This document shows positions 1 through 6,844 of a stretch of DNA of 36,308 nucleotides, one piece after another (positions within the stretch are counted from its first letter, which is position 1; each line of letters starts with the position of its first letter). The stretch is taken from positions 1 through 36,308 of the forward strand of contig JAABUB010000032.1 of NCBI GenBank assembly GCA_011389575.1, written 5' to 3'. Under the pieces are notes generated by a model. It was not told the DNA's origin. It saw nothing but the letters and a program-made list of their open reading frames with translations, and ran no database searches. This DNA is from Desulfotignum sp. (GTDB taxonomy: Bacteria; Desulfobacterota; Desulfobacteria; Desulfobacterales; Desulfobacteraceae). The translations under genes and the position numbers were made by a program.

Positions 1-1064
1 CCTTCCTCGTTCATGATTTTCGATGCGCTGACACTCACCGGAACCACTGTTCCCTCGACAAATTCGCACGCCATCTCTTTTTCAACAATGGTTTCCCCGC
101 GGTCCAAAGATGCCTTTAATGCCCAGAAATCATATGGCAGCACTGCATCCGGTGCCTCCCCTCGGGCCCGGGACAGATCAAGTCCGGTGATGCGCTCGGC
201 AGCAGTGTTGAAAAATGCGATTTTCCCATTTTTGTCCGTGGCGATTAACCCCACAGGAAGACTGGCCACCACCTGGTTGGCCACCGCACTGGTATCTTGA
301 AGAGAGCGCCTGGCAGACCGATAGTTCTGCAGCCAGAACAAGGAGATGAATCCGGCCATTCCCAGAATGACCAGGACCCCGGATATGATCACCGTGTTGC
401 GGACATCCTCCAGACGCGCGTCCTCAAACGGGCGGGGATCCAGGCCAACCATCATGACCGTATTTTTGCCGGCAGTTGTCCCGGTAAAGTTCCAGTTATT
501 ATCCACTCCCATGCCATGCTCTGGCATCATCCGGCCCATGCGGCGGCGCATCCGGTCGGTTTGGTCGGTCCGGTCGGTTATGGGCCGGAAATACCGGGAC
601 ACTTCGAATACCTCCTGCCGGTTGTCAATGCGTTTCAATCGCCAGTTGACCGCCTCTGGTGAATCCGGTTGGATTTTTGGCAAACCTGGATCCATCCGGG
701 TGCCGATCAGGTCATGTTTGCTGCTGGCCAGAATCAGCCCCTCCTGATCTGCCACGGTGATATAAAGGATATCGGAAAGCTGGGCGGTTTCATCGATCAG
801 GGTCTGGACCTGCTGGCCGCCCCACATCATCCCCATCATCCCGGTCCGGGCACCGGCTTCCACCGCCTGGATAACAGCGGCCCCCTTTTCACTCAGGATC
901 CGGGACATGTATTTTTTTTCCCGGCTGTAGTTCTGATAGGCCAGCACCACTGCGACAACCAACAAGATTCCCACCGATCCAATGATCACCCAGGGAGATG
1001 TATTCAGGCCGATCCGGTTTTGATAAGATCTTTCAGGGCGCATGATGTTTTCTTTTTTTTGCAT
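1..1064 (-). CDS. ZraS-like membrane sensor histidine kinase, N-terminal part (cut by window edge)
   Basis: I translated the minus strand from the ATG at 1064 and the frame stays open for about 354 residues to the window edge. It shows a membrane segment at about residues 25-43, an extracytoplasmic sensor region at about 45-225, a second membrane segment at about 226-245 and the start of a PAS domain at about 255-350. The HisKA and ATPase domains must lie beyond base 1. The region after the second membrane segment (FISLFW, then RRSLQDT and ASLPVGLI) closely parallels the kinase at 12141-13901, so the two are paralogues. The sensor loop is rich in methionine (MMGMM at 76-80, and five Met with one His at 172-185), which would suit Cu(I)/Ag(I), but the ligand is inference. 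An ATG at 1043 is an alternative start; neither has a good ribosome site. The kinase diverges from the ZraP-like gene at 1329, the arrangement seen for zraSR and zraP. Confidence 0.85.
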   Translation of the reverse strand, partial: MQKKENIMRPERSYQNRIGLNTSPWVIIGSVGILLVVAVVLAYQNYSREKKYMSRILSEKGAAVIQAVEAGARTGMMGMMWGGQQVQTLIDETAQLSDILYITVADQEGLILASSKHDLIGTRMDPGLPKIQPDSPEAVNWRLKRIDNRQEVFEVSRYFRPITDRTDQTDRMRRRMGRMMPEHGMGVDNNWNFTGTTAGKNTVMMVGLDPRPFEDARLEDVRNTVIISGVLVILGMAGFISLFWLQNYRSARRSLQDTSAVANQVVASLPVGLIATDKNGKIAFFNTAAERITGLDLSRARGEAPDAVLPYDFWALKASLDRGETIVEKEMACEFVEGTVVPVSVSASKIMNEE

Positions 1065-1240
1065 GAAGATCTATTACCACATAATTGGGTATTTTGGCAA
1101 CAGGTCGTTGTGTCTGAACAAAAAAATCGGGTAATATGGCCCCACTCTACCCGGACCTTTCTTTCAAAAAACCTGGGATGTTTAATCTTTAATAAAAATA
1201 TTCTATTTAATTTCAGATAGATATGTTTTTTATTGATCCA

Positions 1241-1256
1241 GTGGCACACAATTTGG
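1241..1256 (+). promoter_or_regulatory. Imperfect sigma-54 (-24/-12) promoter of the ZraP-like gene
   Basis: GTGGCACACAATTTGG matches the TGGCAC -24 box and the TTG of the -12 box, but the -12 GC is GG. The distance from the -12 box to the ATG (about 73 bp) resembles the good sigma-54 promoters at 14059 (about 70 bp) and 8776 (about 84 bp), and all three share GTGGCA. A second GG-N10-GC match begins at 1274. Confidence 0.45.
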
Positions 1257-1272
1257 TTATACATATAACCAA
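1253..1272. promoter_or_regulatory. 20-bp inverted repeat, candidate operator
   Basis: TTGGTTATA and TATAACCAA form perfect 9-bp arms around a 2-bp centre (CA). The site overlaps the -12 end of the candidate sigma-54 promoter and lies between the divergent sensor-kinase and ZraP-like genes. A regulator could bind here; which one cannot be told. Confidence 0.55.
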
Positions 1273-1273
1273 C

Positions 1274-1288
1274 GGCACACATGGTGCC
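1274..1288. promoter_or_regulatory. GGCAC-N5-GTGCC inverted repeat / alternative sigma-54 site
   Basis: Perfect 5-bp arms lie one base after the 20-bp palindrome. The same bases give GG at 1274-1275 and GC at 1286-1287 with the 10-bp spacing of sigma-54 promoters. It is therefore either a half-operator or the true promoter; the sequence alone does not decide. Confidence 0.35.
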
Positions 1289-1328
1289 ATAACGCATAAA
1301 GCAAAAACACACAACGGAGGGAAACACC

Positions 1329-1709
1329 ATGAAAAAGACTATGTTGACACTTGCGGCAATATCACTGATCATGCTGATCGGAACCCAGGCGTTTGCCCGT
1401 TACTGGGATGGCTATTGGGGCGGTCCCATGGGCGGGCCGATGGCCGGAAGTTACGACGGCCAGTATCAGGGGTTTTACGACAACACTGCACAGCTCAGGC
1501 AGGACCTTGCCGCCAGGCAGGGCGAGTACAACGCACTGCTGGCAACGTCCAATCCTGATCCCAAGCGGACCGCTGAGCTGGGTCGTGAAATTGCAGCCCT
1601 GCACGACCAGTTGCGGGCCCAGGCACGCTCTTATGATCTTCCTGCCCAAAACTATGCCGGTCATCACAGCCGTATGGGCATGGGCGGAACCGGACGTGGT
1701 TGTTGGTAG
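1329..1709 (+). CDS. ZraP/Spy-like periplasmic metal-stress protein
   Basis: This 126-residue protein has a signal peptide with likely cleavage after AFA (about residue 23). A Gly/Met/Trp/Tyr-rich stretch follows (about 25-50), then a charged helical region with regularly spaced LRQDL, AELGREIAALHDQLRAQA (about 55-100), and a His/Met/Gly/Cys tail (HHSRMGMGG, final CW). That build is typical of ZraP, a zinc-binding periplasmic chaperone of the CpxP/Spy group whose helices pair as coiled coils. A strong ribosome site (GGAGGG at 1317) precedes the ATG. It diverges from a ZraS-like kinase, as zraP does from zraSR in enterobacteria, so it probably buffers metal or feeds back on the kinase. Metal identity is not shown. 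Confidence 0.8.
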   Translation: MKKTMLTLAAISLIMLIGTQAFARYWDGYWGGPMGGPMAGSYDGQYQGFYDNTAQLRQDLAARQGEYNALLATSNPDPKRTAELGREIAALHDQLRAQARSYDLPAQNYAGHHSRMGMGGTGRGCW

Positions 1710-1728
1710 CCACACTACTTCCACAGGA

Positions 1729-1761
1729 ATGAGACGGCCGGATTTAAACCGGCTGTCTCAT
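1729..1761 (+). promoter_or_regulatory. Intercistronic RNA hairpin
   Basis: A 13-bp stem with one G-U pair and a 7-nt ATTTAAA loop lies between the ZraP-like and SHOCT genes. No run of T follows, so it is more likely a 3'-end stabiliser or partial attenuator that favours the first gene than a standard terminator. Confidence 0.6.
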
Positions 1762-1790
1762 CCTGAACCTAAAAAAAAGGAGGATTGATC

Positions 1791-2057
1791 ATGTGGGGCT
1801 GTGATTATGGACCTATGTCAGGCAGCTGGTGGGGCAGTTTTTTCCCGGGAAGTTTATTTTCCTTGCTTTTATGGGGTTTGGTAATATTATTAATAGTGTT
1901 TCTCGCGATCCGGATCTTCAAGACCCAGACGCGTGAGCCGCGGTGGCCGGCACAGGACCGTTTCGACTCAGAGGAGATCTTGAAGGCACGATTTGCAAAG
2001 GGGGAGATTTCACAGGAAGAATTTTTCAAAATGAGACAAACGCTCTCCCGTCCATAA
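1791..2057 (+). CDS. Small membrane protein with C-terminal SHOCT domain
   Basis: This 88-residue protein begins MWGC, followed by a Gly/Ser/Trp-rich stretch, one long hydrophobic segment (about residues 20-44) and a C-terminal SHOCT motif (LKARFAKGEISQEEFFKMR, about 63-81). SHOCT domains are short two-helix modules found at the ends of small membrane proteins; their role is poorly known. The start is set by AGGAGG seven bases before the ATG; a TTG at 1785 lies inside that spacing and is unlikely. A paralogue at 14144-14410 shares MWGC, the single membrane segment and the motif, and opens the Cus operon. That both copies sit beside ZraSR-type genes suggests a part in metal or envelope stress, which is inference. 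Confidence 0.85.
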   Translation: MWGCDYGPMSGSWWGSFFPGSLFSLLLWGLVILLIVFLAIRIFKTQTREPRWPAQDRFDSEEILKARFAKGEISQEEFFKMRQTLSRP

Positions 2058-2086
2058 ACGATCTAAAATCGAAAGGAAGTATCGGC

Positions 2087-2407
2087 ATGAAGTCAAAAGA
2101 AAAAAATTCAGCTGACGAATCTCAGAGATCGACGGATGAGAAGATGGCCGAGGACGGGCAAGATGCCCTGACAAAATATTTCGATGGCATGGGAACCGCC
2201 ACCGCCAGGATCATCATCCACCGGAACATGGATGATGACCAATGGGAAAAATACGGCCTGAGGGATTTGAAAAACACAGGGCGTTATTATCTTGCCAAAA
2301 TTGTTGAAAAAGATGGCAGGGTTATCGATGAAATTCTGGTCGACAAGCAATCCGGAACAATCCAGTCACTGCGGGGGCAAATCGATTCCGGAGAGTTGAA
2401 ACGATAA
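2087..2407 (+). CDS. Hypothetical protein, 106 aa
   Basis: I do not recognise this family. The ATG at 2087 has GGAAG about eight bases upstream, and the frame ends in a TAA whose last A is the first base of the kinase ATG, so the two are translationally coupled. It is soluble, with no signal peptide or membrane segment. The first 30 residues are charged (Lys/Glu/Ser/Asp) and probably disordered. The rest (about 35-106) alternates basic and hydrophobic residues (RIIIHRNM, YYLAKIVEKDGRVIDEILVDKQSGTIQSL) like a small alpha/beta fold. The last 20 residues (DEILVDKQSGTIQSLRGQ) resemble a PepSY-like strand-turn-strand, but that is weak. Coupling to the kinase suggests a partner or substrate. Confidence 0.7.
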   Translation: MKSKEKNSADESQRSTDEKMAEDGQDALTKYFDGMGTATARIIIHRNMDDDQWEKYGLRDLKNTGRYYLAKIVEKDGRVIDEILVDKQSGTIQSLRGQIDSGELKR

Positions 2408-4434
2408 TGGTTTGGGAAGCTCATGATATGACAAAAACATGCAAGACCACACTTAAGGTTGGAGATGTGCTCAACAATAAATGGGTCATCCTCGGCTTTA
2501 TTGACAAGGGTGGGATGGGTGAGGTCTATCGTGCGCACCAAAGCAACCTGAATCGTGATGTCGCGATCAAGGTCGTTTCACAGGAGTGGCTCGAATCCAT
2601 TGACGAGGATGACGAAGAGATCGAAACACTGGTCCAGCGATTCAGGCGGGAAGTCCAGGCCATGGCCCAGATTCGCCACCCCAATATCCTGCAGGTTTTC
2701 GACCATGATTCCATCATTGTAAAAAAATGTGACCAGGATACATCCATTGAGTACATCGCTATGGAATACATCCCGGGCGGGTCTCTTAGAGACACCATGT
2801 CTGAAGAAGGATTCTATCCGGAAGAGGATCTTATCAAAACGTGGGTGAAACGCTATTTTTTCCCTGTGCTGGCGGGGGTGATGGCACTGCACGATAACGG
2901 CATCGTGCACCGTGACCTCAAGCCGGAAAATATCCTCATGGACCAGGACACGCCCAAAATAGCTGATTTCGGCCTGGCACGTTCGAGCAGGCTGAAACCG
3001 GTCACCCAGTCCATGGATGTGAAAGGTTCGCCTCATTATATGTCTCCGGAACATTTTTTCGATTTCAAAAGGGCTGATCAGCGCGCCGATGTTTATTCCC
3101 TGGGCAAAATGCTTTTTGAAGCGGTTGCAGGCAAGATCACCTCCGGGAAGACGCCCTTTAAACGCGCAAAGCTTGCCAAAGCCGAATCCCCTTTTTTTCA
3201 AGAGCTGGACCGAATCATTCAAATGGCCACGGCCGAGAGCAGAGAGGAACGAACAAAATCGGTTCGAGACCTGCTAGGGCAACTTGAACGCGTCATCCAT
3301 GGGCCAGAATTTCAAAAAAAGACAGAAAAACCATCCGGACCATATTTCGCCTCTTCCCTTTTTTTAAAACCGAAATGGATATGGACAGGCATCATTGTTT
3401 CGGTGTTATCGGTCTTGTCGATGACCATCTGGCATCTGATGGGTGAACCCGGTTTGCGACTGCAAAAAAATGCCACATCGATATCCCCGGGCCAACAGAA
3501 AATGATATCAGGGCCGGGGAACGGGACTAAAAAGGCGGTTACAAAAGAAGTCTCCTTCGCGGCTGAACACGTTGGCAAACAGCACCTCATTCAAGGAGGA
3601 GCATTAACAATTCCCAATTACGTGGATGGGAACAGTGAACGATCGGTTCAGGTCGATCCTTTTTATATGGACGAGTTCTTCGTTACAAATCAGCAGTTTG
3701 TCGATTTTTTGAATAACAACCTTTCAGAAATCAGCATAGATAGCGACGTGGTGAAAGGCAGTGGGACAAACTGGTTTTTGTTGGGAGAGGTGCGTTCGGG
3801 GTACGAACCGATCGTTTACCGCAACAAGGAATTCCATATAAGCGATCCAGCCTGGGCATCCAGCCCCGTCCTTCGCATTACCGGTTATGGGGCTTCGGCT
3901 TTTGCACAATATTTTGGCAGACGCTTACCGACACAAGTGGAAATGCTCTTTGCCATGGTCAAGGGGAAGGACAACTCGAAGGTGGACGCGGACCCGGCAA
4001 CAGATGTGAGTGTGCCGCAAGTGGAAGGCATGATGGGTATGATGCAGATGATGGGAGATTCGCAAAACGAAATGGAAAATTTGTCGGAACAAGAACGGGA
4101 CAGCACATCTCCTGAAAGATATCAGAGCGCAAAAGACAGCGTGGAACCGATGGGCTCCGATTTTTTACTGTCCGCCGCGTCTTTTTCACCGAACCTGTTA
4201 GGTATAAAGGGGCTGAACCATGAAATCGGTGAATGGGTTTCCAAAGAGGAGCAAAGCCGGCCATCCGGGGATGAATCAAAAACAGGTCGCTATGCGGTTA
4301 TCGGAGGGGTAGAGGGGGCGCCAAAGGATAACGATTCTTTGCCATCTGTGGTTGAGCGGTTCCCCTGGGAGGGATTTGAGGAAATTAGTTTTAGAACAGT
4401 TGAAAGCGCCGCTGTTGGCGATTCAGCAAAATGA
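2407..4434 (+). CDS. Transmembrane Ser/Thr protein kinase with extracytoplasmic FGE-sulfatase-like domain
   Basis: The 675-residue protein starts with a Hanks-type kinase domain (about 24-298): glycine loop DKGGMGEV (33-40), ATP lysine K55, catalytic HRDLKPEN (168-175) and DFG (187-189). All key residues are present, so it should be active. One membrane segment at about 323-345 (WIWTGIIVSVLSVLSM) would place residues 346-675 outside the cytoplasm. That part looks like an FGE-sulfatase/SUMF1 domain (VDPFYMDEFFVTNQQFVDFL at 416-435, AFAQYFGRRLPTQVEMLFA at about 498-516, EIGEWVSKEE, SFRTV), but it is degenerate, has no cysteine at the usual site, and carries a Met-rich insert (MMGMMQMMG, 542-550). 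It therefore probably binds or senses rather than oxidises a cysteine. It overlaps the upstream gene by one base. ATG 2428 is an alternative start. Confidence 0.88.
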   Translation: MVWEAHDMTKTCKTTLKVGDVLNNKWVILGFIDKGGMGEVYRAHQSNLNRDVAIKVVSQEWLESIDEDDEEIETLVQRFRREVQAMAQIRHPNILQVFDHDSIIVKKCDQDTSIEYIAMEYIPGGSLRDTMSEEGFYPEEDLIKTWVKRYFFPVLAGVMALHDNGIVHRDLKPENILMDQDTPKIADFGLARSSRLKPVTQSMDVKGSPHYMSPEHFFDFKRADQRADVYSLGKMLFEAVAGKITSGKTPFKRAKLAKAESPFFQELDRIIQMATAESREERTKSVRDLLGQLERVIHGPEFQKKTEKPSGPYFASSLFLKPKWIWTGIIVSVLSVLSMTIWHLMGEPGLRLQKNATSISPGQQKMISGPGNGTKKAVTKEVSFAAEHVGKQHLIQGGALTIPNYVDGNSERSVQVDPFYMDEFFVTNQQFVDFLNNNLSEISIDSDVVKGSGTNWFLLGEVRSGYEPIVYRNKEFHISDPAWASSPVLRITGYGASAFAQYFGRRLPTQVEMLFAMVKGKDNSKVDADPATDVSVPQVEGMMGMMQMMGDSQNEMENLSEQERDSTSPERYQSAKDSVEPMGSDFLLSAASFSPNLLGIKGLNHEIGEWVSKEEQSRPSGDESKTGRYAVIGGVEGAPKDNDSLPSVVERFPWEGFEEISFRTVESAAVGDSAK

Positions 4435-4447
4435 GGGGTGTTGGATT

Positions 4448-5305
4448 ATGAAATTAGCGGTTCTGTCCGATATCCACGGCAACCTGGAAGCGTTTGTCCA
4501 GTCACTGGATGACATGAAAGATCAAAAAATTGATGGCATTGTAAACCTTGGTGATGCCGTCGGGTATGGTCCGCAACCCGAAGAAGTCCTTAACTTGCTG
4601 GAAAAAAAGGGCATACCAAATATCCTCGGCAATCATGAACTGGCCGTGCTGGATAAGAAAAACAGTGATAATTTTTCACCCCCTGCGTTACGCGCTCTGG
4701 AACAGACCTTGAAATATGTAACCGCTGCATCCATGCGTTATCTGAAAAATCTTCCGACATACCGAAAGATCGAAGGCGCCCTCATGGTGCATGGCTGTCC
4801 GCCTGATTCACCGACAGATTACCTGAACCACATGAGCCGTTCGGAAATCAGGGAGATCTTTATAGAAACCGATTTCAACATTGCATTTGTCGGGCACACC
4901 CACCGCATGATGCTCGCAGGGTATGATGGAAAGGATCTCCGGTTCGATCCAATGCAGGAGGATACCGTTCAACTCAAGTCAAAATACCGGTATATCGTCA
5001 ATGTCGGCGCAGTCGGCCAGCCCCGAGATGGTGATCCGCGTGCCAAATATGTGATATGGGACAGCGATCGGAAAATACTCCAAATCAGACGCGTTGGTTA
5101 CAACGTAGACCGGGTGATCGCTTTGATAAAGGAACGGGGCTTTCTCCGACGGGATGCGGAACGGCTCTTACCGGGGATATACCCGATAGGCGGAAAATTT
5201 ATAAATTGGCAGCTCCGGACTGATAATCAAATAAAAATGTTGAAGAAAGGAGAAAAATATTGGCTAAAACTCTCTTGGCATATGCCTCCCTGCTGTTTGG
5301 AATGA
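4448..5305 (+). CDS. Calcineurin-like metallophosphoesterase (YfcE/MJ0936 type)
   Basis: This 285-residue protein shows the full dimetal phosphoesterase motif series: DIH (residues 8-10), GDAVGYGP (about 37-44), GNHE (about 62-65) and, later, GHTH with an upstream MVHGCP. Such enzymes hydrolyse phosphomono- or diesters with Mn/Fe/Ni; the substrate cannot be read from sequence. The start is the ATG at 4448, 13 bases after the kinase stop; upstream codons in frame lie inside the kinase gene. Its last 46 bases overlap the following permease gene, implying coupled translation. Sitting directly behind a Ser/Thr kinase, it could be the opposing phosphatase, but this fold more often acts on nucleotides or small esters, so that idea is tentative. 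Confidence 0.88.
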   Translation: MKLAVLSDIHGNLEAFVQSLDDMKDQKIDGIVNLGDAVGYGPQPEEVLNLLEKKGIPNILGNHELAVLDKKNSDNFSPPALRALEQTLKYVTAASMRYLKNLPTYRKIEGALMVHGCPPDSPTDYLNHMSRSEIREIFIETDFNIAFVGHTHRMMLAGYDGKDLRFDPMQEDTVQLKSKYRYIVNVGAVGQPRDGDPRAKYVIWDSDRKILQIRRVGYNVDRVIALIKERGFLRRDAERLLPGIYPIGGKFINWQLRTDNQIKMLKKGEKYWLKLSWHMPPCCLE

Positions 5306-6213
5306 TCTTTTTCGGAACCGGAACACCGACGGCTAAAATCGTTACCTCCGGCTTCCCCCTTTTTCTCGCGCCATTTTTGCGTTTACTGGCTGCAGCGGTC
5401 TTAACCACCCCGATTTTGGTGCTGTATTGGCGTGACCTGCGGCAAATCGATAGACGCAGTTGGCTGTATATAATCGGTATCGGCGCGGTTGGGCTGGTCG
5501 CTTTCAGCCTCTTTTTGCTTACAGGCATGAAGATGGTAAACGGGGTAATGGGGGCAATGGTCATGAGCTTGAGTCCGGCAGCCGTTGCAATAGGTGCTGC
5601 CGTGTTTTTCGATGACGACCTGGGTTGGCGCAAAATTATGGCAGTCATTTTTTCAGTGATTGGGGTTCTTATCATCAACACGTCGGGCAAATCCATACAG
5701 GCCTCGGGCCTTTTTGACCTAATCGTGGGCAGTTTGCTGGTTTTCGGGGCAGTTTGCAGTGCTACAGTCTATTCACTGTTTGCAAAGAAAGTGTCGGGTG
5801 ATGTCAGACCAGTCGTTCTTGTGCCTTTGGCGGGGTGGGTTGCGGTTCTGTTATTTGCAGTTCCGGGAATCTACCAGGCCGGCAGTTTTGACTTTTCAAC
5901 CCCGACGACGCAACAGTGGATAGCACTGTTTTGGTGGGGTATCGGTCCCTTTGGAATCGGAACGATGCTCTGGTTCCTCGGTCTAAAAGTGGTTAGGGCC
6001 AGCACTGCATCAGGCTTCATGGGAGCCATGCCGGCCAGCGGTCTGCTTGTATCATACTTTTGGCTTGGCGATCAATTTTACTGGATACATCTCGTAGGGT
6101 TTGCGTTGATTCTTGGGGGCATCGGTATGGTAACCTGGGCGCACTGGCTTAATGAGAAAGAAGCCAAACGCAAGCAGCAAGAATATACGCCATACCATGC
6201 CTGCCCTTGTTGA
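5260..6213 (+). CDS. EamA/DMT-superfamily permease
   Basis: The 317-residue protein is almost wholly hydrophobic with about ten membrane segments in two homologous halves (about 5-145 and 155-295). It has the typical DMT start (LLFGMIFFGTGTPTAKIV) and repeat endings (AVIFSVIGVLIINTSG; LVGFALILGGIGMVTWAHW), which marks the EamA family of inner-membrane metabolite exporters. The substrate is unknown. The start is a TTG at 5260, supported by AAAGGAG seven bases before it; no ATG is better placed. It overlaps the phosphoesterase gene by 46 bases, and its stop TGA shares a base with the ATG of the next small ORF. The tail is hydrophilic (Lys/Gln-rich) and ends in CPC. Confidence 0.9.
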   Translation: MAKTLLAYASLLFGMIFFGTGTPTAKIVTSGFPLFLAPFLRLLAAAVLTTPILVLYWRDLRQIDRRSWLYIIGIGAVGLVAFSLFLLTGMKMVNGVMGAMVMSLSPAAVAIGAAVFFDDDLGWRKIMAVIFSVIGVLIINTSGKSIQASGLFDLIVGSLLVFGAVCSATVYSLFAKKVSGDVRPVVLVPLAGWVAVLLFAVPGIYQAGSFDFSTPTTQQWIALFWWGIGPFGIGTMLWFLGLKVVRASTASGFMGAMPASGLLVSYFWLGDQFYWIHLVGFALILGGIGMVTWAHWLNEKEAKRKQQEYTPYHACPC

Positions 6214-6350
6214 TGATACACATGGGGCTGGTGGAAATATTTATTCTCGGATGGCTGACTGGTGCTACCATTGCAAGTATTTACAATTTTGGGCTTGATA
6301 GACAAAAGAGGAAGGCAGAATCCTCCGAAATTCAGCAAGGGTCTTGTTAG
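6213..6350 (+). CDS. Small single-span membrane protein, 45 aa
   Basis: The ORF begins at an ATG that overlaps the permease stop (ATGA) and encodes a hydrophobic stretch (about residues 6-25, VEIFILGWLTGATIASIYNF) followed by a basic tail (DRQKRKAESSE). The overlap arrangement and the positive-inside tail support a real coupled gene; it may be an accessory subunit of the permease. I know no family for it. Confidence 0.5.
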   Translation: MIHMGLVEIFILGWLTGATIASIYNFGLDRQKRKAESSEIQQGSC

Positions 6351-6407
6351 AGGGCTTTGTTCCGAACTCTGATGTGAGGGAAAACAGCTTAAATAAGGGG
6401 AAGATTT

Positions 6408-6746
6408 ATGGCAAAAAATCCGGTTTGCGGTATGGAGATAGGCGACAAACAGGCTCGGCAAAAAAGCCTCTACAGGGGGGAAACGTATTCTTTCTGTAGC
6501 AAGGACTGCAAGGTGAAATTTGAGAGCAATCCTGAAAAATATTCGAATGTGCCGGAAGATGATGTCTCGGAAACACGGCTGGACCTTTACAGTCTGATTG
6601 AAACTGCCAAGGCCAACGGCCTTGAACCCTATTGGTATCTGAAATATCTTTTTGAAAACTTACCTGAGGCTATGACAGCCGATGAGTTTACGGTTCTGAT
6701 GCCGCAAAAAGTTGACAAGAACATGCTTGCAGGACCCGCCGCTTAA
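6408..6746 (+). CDS. YHS-domain protein fused to an IS66 transposase C-terminus
   Basis: Residues 1-48 form a YHS (TRASH-like) domain: NPVCGM (Cys7), a GETYSFCSKDCKVKF core (Cys30, Cys34) and FESNPEKYS. Such domains bind soft metals and are found in copper proteins. From about residue 57 the protein reads DLYSLIETAKANGLEPYWYL, LFENLPEA and a degraded LLPW region; this is the well-known C-terminus of IS66-family transposases and has nothing to do with YHS domains. An IS66-type terminal repeat follows the stop. The most likely history is that an IS66 element inserted into or beside a YHS gene and then lost most of itself, leaving its tail in frame. A ribosome site (GGGGAAG) precedes the ATG. 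Whether the fused tail folds is unknown. Confidence 0.85.
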   Translation: MAKNPVCGMEIGDKQARQKSLYRGETYSFCSKDCKVKFESNPEKYSNVPEDDVSETRLDLYSLIETAKANGLEPYWYLKYLFENLPEAMTADEFTVLMPQKVDKNMLAGPAA

Positions 6747-6798
6747 ATTTTATCTGATTCTTATACGCTTTGATAGGTGCGGTTAATTAACCGCTTAC
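6576..6798 (+). mobile_element. IS66-family remnant (right end)
   Basis: The last 56 codons of the YHS gene encode the IS66 transposase C-terminus. Thirty bases after its stop comes GGTGCGGTTAATTAACCGC followed by TTAC. Read on the minus strand this starts GTAAGCGG, the usual terminal sequence of IS66 elements. GCGGTTAATTAACCGC (6779-6794) is itself a perfect 16-bp palindrome. No left end or other IS66 gene (tnpA, tnpB) lies in the window, so this is a decayed relic. Confidence 0.75.
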
Positions 6799-6844
6799 CT
6801 CTTCACGTGGGGAGTTACTGCTGCAGATGTCTACGCTTCGGGTT

